From Nocardia asiatica NBRC 100129 (GTDB lineage Bacteria; Actinomycetota; Actinomycetes; Mycobacteriales; Mycobacteriaceae): DNA of 63,678 nt. The position numbers and the translations under genes were made by a program. The DNA lies in contig NZ_BAFS01000470.1 in NCBI RefSeq assembly GCF_000308415.1, positions 1-63,678 on the forward strand. The letters are read 5' to 3'. Numbering within the stretch: the stretch's first letter is position 1; the number at the start of each line of letters is the position of its first letter. Below the pieces are notes generated by a model. That model ran no database searches, was not told the origin of the DNA, and worked only from the letters and a program-made list of their open reading frames with translations. Below, piece after piece: positions 17,605 to 25,900 of this stretch.

Positions 17605-18876
17605 CTAGCGAGACCCGTGTCGAGTTACATCCCCGGTACCGCCGGAAGATCGAGGGAAGGTGCTCTTGGGGAATACGACCGGGAGCGTGGACAACGCCCG
17701 ATGGAACGGTCCCGGTCGCCACTGCAGCTGGGACGGCGGCACCGCCAACCGCATCTCGGGCAGGGCATCCAGCAGCTGGTCGATCGCCTCCTGCACGATC
17801 AGCTCCGCGATCGGGCGTGCCGGGCAGGCGTGCGGGCCCGTACTGAACGCCAGATGCGACCGGTTGTCGGTGACGTCGCCCGTCCGGATGGCTGGGTCGT
17901 TGTTGCAGGCGGCCATGCTGATCACTACTGGCTGGTGGGCCGGCAACCAGGAACTGTCGAGCAGGACCGGCTCGAGCGGATAGCTGATGCAGTAGTTCGA
18001 CATCGGCGGATCGTTGAACAGCACCTCGTCCAGAGCATCCCGCGTGGACTTGCTCCGGGCGAGGATTTCTCCGGCGAATCGCTCGTCGGTCAACAGCAGC
18101 AGCATGGTGTTCACGATCAGGTTCAGCGGCGGTTCGATTCCGGCGGCGTACAGCAGCACCAGCTGGTGCAGCATCTCGTCGTCGTCCAGCCCTACCGGAT
18201 GCTCGATCAGCCAGCTGGTGACATCCGCGCCCGGATTGATGCGTTTGAACCGGGTCAGTTCCAGCAACGCCTCGGAGAGCATTCGATTGCCGCCCTCGGC
18301 ATCGACGGTGTCGAAGATCGCCGCCATCCCGATCGCCGCGCGTTGGCTCAGCACCTCGGGGCTGCCGAGCAGCGCGTTGAGTGTCCCGAAGAGGACGGGT
18401 AGCGCATACTGGCTCACCACATCGCAGTGCCCGTCCGCGCGGAACGAGTTGATCTGCGCGATGGCGATCTGCTCGATGGTCGCGTGCAGCCGGTGCAGAT
18501 CGACCTTGTCCAGGGCACTCGCTGCCGCCGACCGGTACCCTGCGTGGTCTTCGCCTGCGCTGCGAATGGGTTCGGGCCGCCACTCCATCATGGGCCGGAT
18601 CGGACAGCCGGCGGGAATGTCACGTTCCCACACGCGCGGATCGGAGGGGAAACGCTCCGGGTCGTGCAGGATTTGCAGTGCGGCGTGATATCCGATCACC
18701 AAGGTGGCCGGAACACCTGGCGCCAGGTCCACCGGCGCCAACGAGCCGAAACGGCGCCGCATATCCCGGTAGAACTTGTGCGGATCGGCCGCGAACTCCT
18801 CGGAGTAGAGACGCACTCGCGGACTATCGAAGTCGCTGGGCGACGCTATCGGAGTGGTTTCGGTGTCGGAGATCAT
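17605..18876 (-). CDS. Cytochrome P450 lacking the ExxR arginine
   Basis: 423 residues, no membrane anchor. The haem-thiolate loop FSTGPHACPAR holds Cys351. In the K helix the invariant ExxR reads EVLF (Glu284, Phe287; LDEVLFNDPPM), so the Arg is absent. The I helix has AAGIEPPLN instead of AGxxT. The same substitutions are known in the Streptomyces CYP156/CYP157 families encoded in conservons, where ExxR is replaced by forms such as EQSLW. No conservon genes are adjacent here. Catalytic use and electron donor are unknown. ATG 18876 has AGGA eight bases upstream. Confidence 0.88.
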   Translation of the reverse strand: MISDTETTPIASPSDFDSPRVRLYSEEFAADPHKFYRDMRRRFGSLAPVDLAPGVPATLVIGYHAALQILHDPERFPSDPRVWERDIPAGCPIRPMMEWRPEPIRSAGEDHAGYRSAAASALDKVDLHRLHATIEQIAIAQINSFRADGHCDVVSQYALPVLFGTLNALLGSPEVLSQRAAIGMAAIFDTVDAEGGNRMLSEALLELTRFKRINPGADVTSWLIEHPVGLDDDEMLHQLVLLYAAGIEPPLNLIVNTMLLLLTDERFAGEILARSKSTRDALDEVLFNDPPMSNYCISYPLEPVLLDSSWLPAHQPVVISMAACNNDPAIRTGDVTDNRSHLAFSTGPHACPARPIAELIVQEAIDQLLDALPEMRLAVPPSQLQWRPGPFHRALSTLPVVFPKSTFPRSSGGTGDVTRHGSR

Positions 18877-19191
18877 CGCTGGTTCCTATGGGGTTGTCGA
18901 GAGTGAAGACCACCGCCGGGGTCGTGAACCGGCGGGAGGAGGTTGCCGTCACGTCCGTCCCAGGATGCTCACGAACGCTCGTCCCCCGGCGGCGCCTGGG
19001 CTGACCCACGCCCAGACAGGTCGAAGTCCTCTTCTCTGGAAGTTGCCGAAAGTGTTTCTGGCACAGTAGGTTCCGGCACCATCCGGTCTCTACCGTTTTC
19101 TTGTAAGTTTGCGGACAATTTTTGTAGCCGGGGCCGACGGAAGCAGGTTTCCACTGCTGATCGATCTACGCGCACGCGTAATGTCCGGTGC
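18877..19191. promoter_or_regulatory. Divergent region between P450 and VOC genes
   Basis: 315 bases without a gene. For the rightward gene TAATGT at 19179-19184 is a good -10 box, seven bases before the ATG, implying a leaderless transcript. The middle part (19090-19135) is AT-richer than its surroundings. No symmetric operator was recognised. Confidence 0.35.
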
Positions 19192-19593
19192 ATGGCCTGC
19201 AGGATCACCGAACTCGTCATCGACTGCGCCGACCCGCGACGGCTGGCGGACTTCTGGTGCGAGGTGCTCGACTACGTCGAACTCGGCTGGGACGGCGACG
19301 CCCTGGAGATCGGCCCGCCCGGAACCGGCTTCGGCGGGCCGCAGCCTACGCTGGTGTTCATTCGCAGTACCGAGCCGAGGCGCGGAAAGCTGCGTGTACA
19401 CCTCGACGTGAATCCCACCGACCGCGATCAGGATGCCGAACTCGAGCGGCTACTCGCCGCCGGTGCGCGCCGGGTCGACATCGGCCAGCCCGGCACCGCT
19501 TCGTGGCATGTGCTGGCCGACCCGGAGGGGAACGAATTCTGTCTGCTCCGCCGCCGGGTCGAGCCGCCGGAAGGCCTGCCGGGCACCCGGTGA
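19192..19593 (+). CDS. VOC-superfamily (glyoxalase-like) protein
   Basis: 133 residues. Starts MACRITELVIDCADPRRLAD, with FWCEVLDYVE, then a central RVHLDVNPTDRDQDAELERL and the closing HVLADPEGNEFCLL. This is the two-module VOC fold of the Glyoxalase_6 type common in actinobacteria, where most members have no known substrate. Residues that could bind metal are H in RVHLDV and E in GNEFC. No ribosome binding site; the -10 box just upstream suggests leaderless translation. Confidence 0.82.
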   Translation: MACRITELVIDCADPRRLADFWCEVLDYVELGWDGDALEIGPPGTGFGGPQPTLVFIRSTEPRRGKLRVHLDVNPTDRDQDAELERLLAAGARRVDIGQPGTASWHVLADPEGNEFCLLRRRVEPPEGLPGTR

Positions 19594-19696
19594 CGTCACC
19601 TGACCCGGGCGCAGCATCCGGCGTGAGCGCATGAGCCTGGACTACGACCCGGTCGCCGAGGTCGAGAACACTCGCGCGCGACCTCGGCGGTCCGGC

Positions 19697-20536
19697 TCAT
19701 CGGAAGTCGGCCGCGTGATCCTTCGCCCACTGCGCGAACGTACGCGCGGGGCGGCCGGTGATCTCCTCGACCAGCTTCGACACCGGCGGCGGTGCGATGG
19801 TTCCCGCGTGCCATCCGGCCAGGATCGCCTCGATTCCGATCGGCGGCACAGTCTTGCTCAGTTCCACGCGCGCCTGTTCGACCGATACCACCTCGATGGA
19901 GATTTCGCGGCCGATTGCCTCCCCGATGCGCCCTACCTGCTCACGCAGCGTCAGCGCTTCGGGACCGAGCACGGTGTAGGCGTGACCGTGGTGGCCCGGT
20001 TCGGTCAGCGCGGTCACCGCGACCGCCGCCATATCTTTCTCGTGGATAGGCGCGGTCCGCGCCTCCGGATACGGCAGGCGGGCGACAGCCCTGTCGCGAA
20101 TGGATTGCTGCCACCACCACAAGGCGTTCGTCGCGAACATGCCCGGGCGAATGAATGTCCAGCTCAGGGCAGACTTTTCGAGAGCCGACTCGACGGCCGT
20201 GTGCAGCCGCGCGATGGGGTTGTGTTCGGCCCCGGGCAGCAACACGGCCCCGGAGGAGAGCAGCACAACGTGCCGGACGCCCGCGGACTCGGCCGCCGCC
20301 ACGAATCCGTCGATCCCGTCGGGTTTGGCGTAGAGGAATACTCGCTGCGCGCCTTCCAATGCGGCGGGCAGTGTCTCAGGCCGTTCGAGATCGGCCGCGA
20401 CGACGTCCGCTCCGGGCGGGAAGAGTCCCGTATCGGGATTCCTGCTCGTCAGGCGGACCCGCTCACCCTTCGCGGTAAGCCCCGCCGCGACGTGACGGCC
20501 TACATTTCCGCTGGCTCCGAATATGACTGTGACCAT
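19697..20536 (-). CDS. NmrA-like NAD(P)-binding oxidoreductase
   Basis: 279 residues. Rossmann motif FGASGNVGRHVAAGL at the very N-terminus, RLTSRNP as the NADP-binding basic stretch, then VVLLSSGAVL and SWTFIRPGMFATNALWW. This matches the atypical SDR/NmrA family that includes QOR2-type quinone reductases and negative regulators. Start ATG 20536; a longer frame would run into the divergent HxlR gene. The pairing with HxlR suggests induction by quinones or other electrophiles. Confidence 0.85.
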   Translation of the reverse strand: MVTVIFGASGNVGRHVAAGLTAKGERVRLTSRNPDTGLFPPGADVVAADLERPETLPAALEGAQRVFLYAKPDGIDGFVAAAESAGVRHVVLLSSGAVLLPGAEHNPIARLHTAVESALEKSALSWTFIRPGMFATNALWWWQQSIRDRAVARLPYPEARTAPIHEKDMAAVAVTALTEPGHHGHAYTVLGPEALTLREQVGRIGEAIGREISIEVVSVEQARVELSKTVPPIGIEAILAGWHAGTIAPPPVSKLVEEITGRPARTFAQWAKDHAADFR

Positions 20537-20565
20537 GCCGGCAGCGTAGGACGGGAAGCTTTCGG

Positions 20566-20593
20566 ATAGTAAGGACGTACCTTGAAGTAAGCT
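20566..20593. promoter_or_regulatory. Overlapping divergent promoters and imperfect operator
   Basis: Between the NmrA and HxlR genes the sequence AAGGACGTACCTT (20571-20583) has AAGG/CCTT arms, and TAAGCT at 20588-20593 lies seven bases before the HxlR ATG as a possible -10 box. On the other strand TACTAT (20566-20571) could be the -10 for the NmrA gene. HxlR proteins usually bind such sites in the shared promoter. Confidence 0.35.
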
Positions 20594-20599
20594 CCTGAT

Positions 20600-20998
20600 A
20601 TGGCTGTACGTTTGCAGGCACAGCAGGCCGCCGCGCCGAGACGGAGTGACGCATTCAACAGTGACTGCCCGGCGCGCGAAGTGCTCGATCACCTCACAAG
20701 TCGTTGGGGCACACTGATCTTGACCGCGCTGGACGACGGGCCGCTCCGCTTCTCGGAGCTGCACGGCATAATCGGCGGGATCAGCGAGAAGATGCTGTCG
20801 CAGACCCTGCGTACTTTCGTCCGGGACGGCCTTGTCGAACGAACCGTGGAACCGACCACACCTCCACGGGTCAGCTACGAACTCACCACACTCGGCCAGG
20901 GGCTCACCGGCTCACTTCAGCAATTCCTGGCCTGGATCGGCCGGCACGCCCCGGAGGTCATGGCCGCCCAGCGCCGCTACGATCGCGCGAAACAGTGA
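20600..20998 (+). CDS. HxlR-family transcriptional regulator
   Basis: 132 residues, a winged helix of the MarR-like HxlR type: CPAREVLDHLTSRWGTLILT, LRFSELHGIIGGISEKMLSQ, TLRTFVRDGLVERT and VSYELTTLGQGL. The Cys before the first helix is conserved in redox- or quinone-sensing members. Divergent from the NmrA-like oxidoreductase, its likely target. Confidence 0.88.
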   Translation: MAVRLQAQQAAAPRRSDAFNSDCPAREVLDHLTSRWGTLILTALDDGPLRFSELHGIIGGISEKMLSQTLRTFVRDGLVERTVEPTTPPRVSYELTTLGQGLTGSLQQFLAWIGRHAPEVMAAQRRYDRAKQ

Positions 20999-21281
20999 AC
21001 CGCTGATCGGGCGGGTGACTGCTTCGGGATGTCCGATAGTGCGCCCACTCATCAGGCCGAAGCCGGGATAGACCCAGCGCACTGGGCCAGTGGCGGCATG
21101 CGTCGTTTCATGTTGGCCGCGGCCGGGCTGACGCTGGCGCCGATCCTCGACCGTCTCGGGCCACCAGACCAGTCGTCCGCCGGTTCGGATCGAGCCGTAA
21201 GTCCGCCGATCCAGGTGTCGGGCACCGGCGGCGCGACTGCTGCGCGCCTGCCGACCAGCGCGACGGCCATAACAATTCGAG

Positions 21282-21869
21282 TTAGTCGGCCCCCGCGTCG
21301 AGCCTGCCGACGATCAGCCCCGTCAATGCGGCGATCGCGTCGTCCATGCGGACCCGCTCTCGATTCAGTTCCGCGGCAATCGCTTCGGCCGCGCCGAGCG
21401 CGCCGACGCAGTGCAGCCGAAGCGCGTCGCCGGTGAGGTCGGAGTGCGGGGCCAGTGCGGCGACCATCAGATCCGTGTAGCTGTCGTACATCTCGCGCTG
21501 GATGGCCTCCATCTCCGGATCGCCCTTCAGCGCGGCGGAGACCGCGGCGAACTCCGGCATGTCGGTGGCACAGGAGAAGTAGGCAGTGCTGATGACGCGC
21601 GCGATCCCGGCGGCCGTCGGCTCGGCCGATCGCAGCGCCTTCGTCGTGACAGCCCGGTGTCGCTCATCGAGTCGTCGATAGAGCGCGAGCAGCAGGCCGG
21701 GCCGGGTGCCGAAGTGGTCGTACACGATGGGCCTGCTCACTCCCGCGGCCTCCGCGAGGGTGGGCAGGCTCAGTCCGTCGGCGCCGGTGTCGCGCACGAT
21801 CCCCATCGCCGCGTCGAGCAGCTGCGCCCGGCGGGCCTGCTTGGACAGACGAGTCGGTGTCGTGGTCAT
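21282..21869 (-). CDS. TetR-family transcriptional regulator
   Basis: 195 residues. HTH region RAQLLDAAMGIVRDTGADGL then SLPTLAEAAGVSRPIVYDHF is textbook TetR. C-terminal ligand domain of about 130 residues. ATG 21869 has GAGGAGGAC directly upstream. Divergent from the oxidoreductase at 21949 across 79 bases that carry two operator-like repeats. Confidence 0.9.
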   Translation of the reverse strand: MTTTPTRLSKQARRAQLLDAAMGIVRDTGADGLSLPTLAEAAGVSRPIVYDHFGTRPGLLLALYRRLDERHRAVTTKALRSAEPTAAGIARVISTAYFSCATDMPEFAAVSAALKGDPEMEAIQREMYDSYTDLMVAALAPHSDLTGDALRLHCVGALGAAEAIAAELNRERVRMDDAIAALTGLIVGRLDAGAD

Positions 21870-21901
21870 CGTCCTCCTCTTGCGTACTCGAGTCAGTTTA
21901 G

Positions 21902-21929
21902 CTACAAACAGTAGGTTACAAAAAGTAGC
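21902..21929. promoter_or_regulatory. Two tandem TetR-type half-palindromes
   Basis: CTACAAACAGTAG (21902-21914) and TTACAAAAAGTAG (21916-21928) share the pattern TAC-N5-GTA and lie 14 bases apart, roughly one and a third helical turns. The block is much richer in A/T than the genes on either side. It lies midway in the divergent gap, where a TetR dimer of dimers would shut both promoters. Confidence 0.55.
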
Positions 21930-21948
21930 CTAACTGAAAGGGAGAATC

Positions 21949-22950
21949 GTGGAGCGCATGGCGTCGGTCCTGATCTTGGGTGGGTACGGGCAGGCGGGCT
22001 CGGACACCGCCGCCCTGCTGCGTCGGCGGCACCCCGGACTACCACTGACCATCGCGGGCCGCGATCACGAGCGGGCGCGGCGGGTGGCCGACGAACTCGG
22101 CGGCGCCACGGCCGTCACCATCGACCTGGATCGTGAAGACCTCGGACTGCCCGCCGAGCAACGTTTTTCAGCGGTGGTCGCGATGCTGTGGGACCGTCGC
22201 CTGAACGGACTGCGCTACGCCCAGGATCATGGGCTCCCGTACCTCAGCATCTCCAGCGGCCTGGTCGATATCGGTCCGGAGGTTGTCGCAGGCGCGCAGC
22301 GCGCGACCGCCTCACCCGTCCTGGTGGCCAGTCACTGGGCCGCAGGGCTGGTCACACTCGCCGCGATGGACGCGGCGCGCGCCTTCGGACGGGTCGACAC
22401 CGTCAGGGTCGGCGCCGTCCTCGACGAAACGGACTCGGGCGGGCCCGCCGCGCACGCCGACCTCGAACGCTGGGCGAAAGCCGCCCCGGCCGGCCTCGTA
22501 CGCCGCGACGGCGTCTTCACCTGGGTCACCGGCTCGGACATGGAGGCGACCGTGCGCACCGCCGACGGCACCGACCAGCCCGCCCAGAACATCGCCATCC
22601 TCGACGTGACCAGCATCGCCCTCGCTACGGGCGCCCCGAACGTCAGCTTCGCCTTCACCGTCGGGGAATCCGCGGGCAGGCGCGGCGGCGGTCCCGCCTC
22701 TGTCGAGGTCCGCATCGACCTCGACGGAGTGTCCGCCGCAGGCGCCCCCTTGGCCGCCACCCGAACCGTCGTCCACCCAGCAGGCCAGCGCCCCATCACT
22801 GCTCTCGGCATCGCCCTCGGCGTCGAACGGCTCCTCGGGCTTCGCGGTGAACCGGTAGCGCCCGGCATCCACACCCCGGAGTCCCTGCTCGACCCGTCCT
22901 ACGTCGTCGAGCAGTTGAAGGACATCGGGACCACGTTCACCGACGCGTAA
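21949..22950 (+). CDS. Saccharopine-dehydrogenase-like NAD(P)-binding oxidoreductase
   Basis: 333 residues. Rossmann start SVLILGGYGQAGSDTAALLR and TIAGRDHERARRVADELGG are typical of saccharopine dehydrogenase N-terminal-domain proteins. The C-terminal part (EPVAPGIHTPESLLDPSYVV) fits the family. Lysine metabolism is unlikely for this stand-alone form; the substrate is unknown. GTG 21949 follows AGGGAG by four bases; ATG 21958 is the alternative. Presumably repressed by the divergent TetR. Confidence 0.8.
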   Translation: MERMASVLILGGYGQAGSDTAALLRRRHPGLPLTIAGRDHERARRVADELGGATAVTIDLDREDLGLPAEQRFSAVVAMLWDRRLNGLRYAQDHGLPYLSISSGLVDIGPEVVAGAQRATASPVLVASHWAAGLVTLAAMDAARAFGRVDTVRVGAVLDETDSGGPAAHADLERWAKAAPAGLVRRDGVFTWVTGSDMEATVRTADGTDQPAQNIAILDVTSIALATGAPNVSFAFTVGESAGRRGGGPASVEVRIDLDGVSAAGAPLAATRTVVHPAGQRPITALGIALGVERLLGLRGEPVAPGIHTPESLLDPSYVVEQLKDIGTTFTDA

Positions 22951-22981
22951 TTGATCCCGCCGCCAGCAATTCTCGGATCTG

Positions 22982-25900
22982 TCATCGACCTGTGGACCCC
23001 GACCACGGCGTAGCCCTCGGTGGACCGTCCGGTGGTGGTGGGGGTGCGAACGCCTCGGGTATCCGGCATCCGCTTTCGGCGACCTCCGCGCGCAGCAGGG
23101 CGAGATCCTCCGTCCTTCTCGTCCATATCTCACCGACGTCCATCCTGAGCGATTCGCGCATCCGGCCCGAACCGGTCACTCCCCAGACGGCGAGGCGCAT
23201 TCCCCCTTCGGTGGTCTGCCGCACGAAATTCTCCGACAGCAGCTGGTACGGGATCGCGAGACCGGTAGCACCCGCACGACGCGCATTGTCGATGATGGCG
23301 TCGATCTGCTCGGCCCCCGGCCGCAGCGCGCGAGCCATCCACCCGGTGGCGCCACGCATCCCCATGCCGACGACCGTCAGCGTGTTGACCATCGCCACGC
23401 GCTGCCAGTCCGGCGCCAGCTCGGCCCCTGCCGTCGCTACCCGGAGGTCGAACGCGTGCAACTGCCCTCGGATGCCGTGCCGCCGCAGCGTGGCCGCGAT
23501 CGCCGCCACCTTCGCCCGGATCTCCGACTCGGGCCAGGCGGGCCCCGTGGGCAGTTCCACCGCCAGCGCCGCATCGGCGTGGGCTGCCGACCGGCAGATC
23601 ATGTCGAGGGCCGCCATGTCCCCGGCGGCCCGGCCCACTTCCACGACGATCGAGTCCACTCCGAGGACCAGCGCGTCGGCACACGCCCGCCCGGCATCCG
23701 CGAGCCCGTCCTTGCCGAGTCGCACCGCGAGTCTCGGCCCCACCCGCGTTCCATCGGACGAACCTACCGCCGCTCCTGCCGCTTGCGTCGCACCCGACCG
23801 GGGGCTGCCGTCCCCTTCGCTGACCTCTCCTGCGGCAGGTACCGGCAGGTCGCGGCGCGAGCGGTGATCGCCCGGTGTGTCGAGTGCGGCGTCCAGTTGC
23901 GGCGCACGGCGATCACGGGCCGCGTCGACGACTCTCGCCCGAATGCGGTGCATCGCCGTCGGATTGTCGACAGTGGGCCGGTGCTGCTCGGTGGGCACCT
24001 CGTCACCGCGCCCGGCAAGGCACCACGCCGCGTGCCGCAGCGACTCCGTGGGCTGTGCGGCGCCGATCAGCGAATACTGCAGGTACTCGCCGTGGCCGTC
24101 GAAAGGAGCCAGCGAATACGGGAATCCGCGTTCGGCGCGTACTCGGGTCGCGACGATGTCGGTGGCCGGATCGGTTCCCAGCCCCAGTGGCCCGTCACCG
24201 AGCAAGCGACCGCGCGCATCGGGCGCGTCCCCGCCGAATCCGGTGACCGGGTCGTCGGACTGGGCCAGCACCCAAGTGCGGCGAGCACTGGCGTCCGTGG
24301 CGCTGTCGAACCGGCGGCCGCGCCCGGGCGAGCCCATGACCACACCGTGTTCGAAGACGCCGTCCAATCGGCCGCCGACACCGCCTTCGGCTACGACCGG
24401 AGTCCCATAGCTGTATCCGAGCTTCGACATTTTCGCGCCGGTTACCGCGCGCAACGCCAGCACGTCGCGTGCGAACAGCCTGCCACCGGCTTCTGCCAGT
24501 TCGGGCCTGGAGGCCCACGCTTCCTTGTAGTTCGCGGGCGCCTCGTAGCCGATCCAGCACACCACGGCGACCTTGACGGAAGGATCCGCCCGCACCAACT
24601 CCTCGTACAGATTCCGCGCACTTCCCAGGCGGGCCGGCGCCGACTGCAACCGCGTGTTGACGCCGTCCACGTACCAGACCACGTGATCGGCGTCCTCGAG
24701 TCGGCAATTCCCGATGACGAACGTGCCGGACCCGTTGCCCCCGAACGCCTCCGGGTCCAACGCCACTGTGGCGACGACCGGCGGGGGTATGTCGCGGTGC
24801 ACAGTGACCGAACGGGTGAGTGCCTCGCCGACGGCGTACAGGTTCCGGAAGACCTGGCGCTCGGCCCGACTGGCGTTCTTCCTGCCGCGTGCATGGATAG
24901 CGGAGGCGGTGGTGAATCGCCGATAGTCGTTCGCATAATTCGCCACCTCGGACGGAAGTCCTGGGGCATTACCGACTATCCGGGGGTGGATCGCCACGAC
25001 CGCGCGTTGTTCGTCGCGGTGCAGCGAGTTCCACCACCTTTTGTTCTCGATCGCGAGTCGACCGGCCCTCGTGAAGTCGTCCGGCAGACCTCTATGCGAC
25101 AGGATCTCCGGCCTCGCCCCGGGGCCGCCGCGCTTCTCGATCGCGCTCCGGGCGAGGGCGGCGTCGCCGGCGATCGCGCGCAGTGTGGGCGTGCCAGTGC
25201 GCGGATCACGCGGCAGGATATCGGCATAGACGAATCGGGTCTGCTCATCGACGTTGCGTTCTATGCATTCGGTGAAGTGAAGCCACCCGTTCTGCACGGG
25301 GTCATGGCGCGCGACTCGATCCGGACGACCCGCCAGGATGCGGCCCATATTCTCCAGCGACTCCGTCGGCGCCTTGGTGCGGTCGTCGACATACAGCAGG
25401 AATTCGTCATCGATCGGCTTTCCCTCTTCGAACGGCTCCTTTTCATATCTCTGCGCCCTATCGCGCACATCCTTCAGCACGGCGTTCGTACGCCCCGCGT
25501 CGCCTTTCGGGAACCGGCTCGTGAATTGGATGCCCGGCACATCCTCGGCTTTTCCGGAAGCGCCCGGCCTGGACGCGATTCCGTAGTAGACGTCGGTGGA
25601 CGACGCGACATCCGCGAGTGCGTCACCCATCGTCCTCAGATTCGATTCGCCACAGACCACCACCGCGTCGGTGGTACGGGCGACCCATTCGTGCGCCAGA
25701 GCCTTCTTCGCGGGCCGCCCGCCATCGCCGTACACCACCAGCTGGCGTTCGGGCCGGACCGCCGGATGTGGCGCGGAGCCGGTGACGACGTCTGCGGACA
25801 CGGCCAGGTCACCAGCCAGTCGGTGACCGTCGGTCCCGGACCACACCACGACCCGGACCGGGCGCTGCGGGTTCTCCCGTACCGCGGCCTCGTAATGATT

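Noticed and set aside
19631..20569. Plus-strand 312-codon frame opposite the NmrA-like gene
   Set aside because: The minus-strand frame has the Rossmann motif and a complete family match.
22951..22981. Terminator between the convergent oxidoreductase and giant gene
   Set aside because: Only AATTG/CAATT with a 13-base loop can pair, too weak to call.
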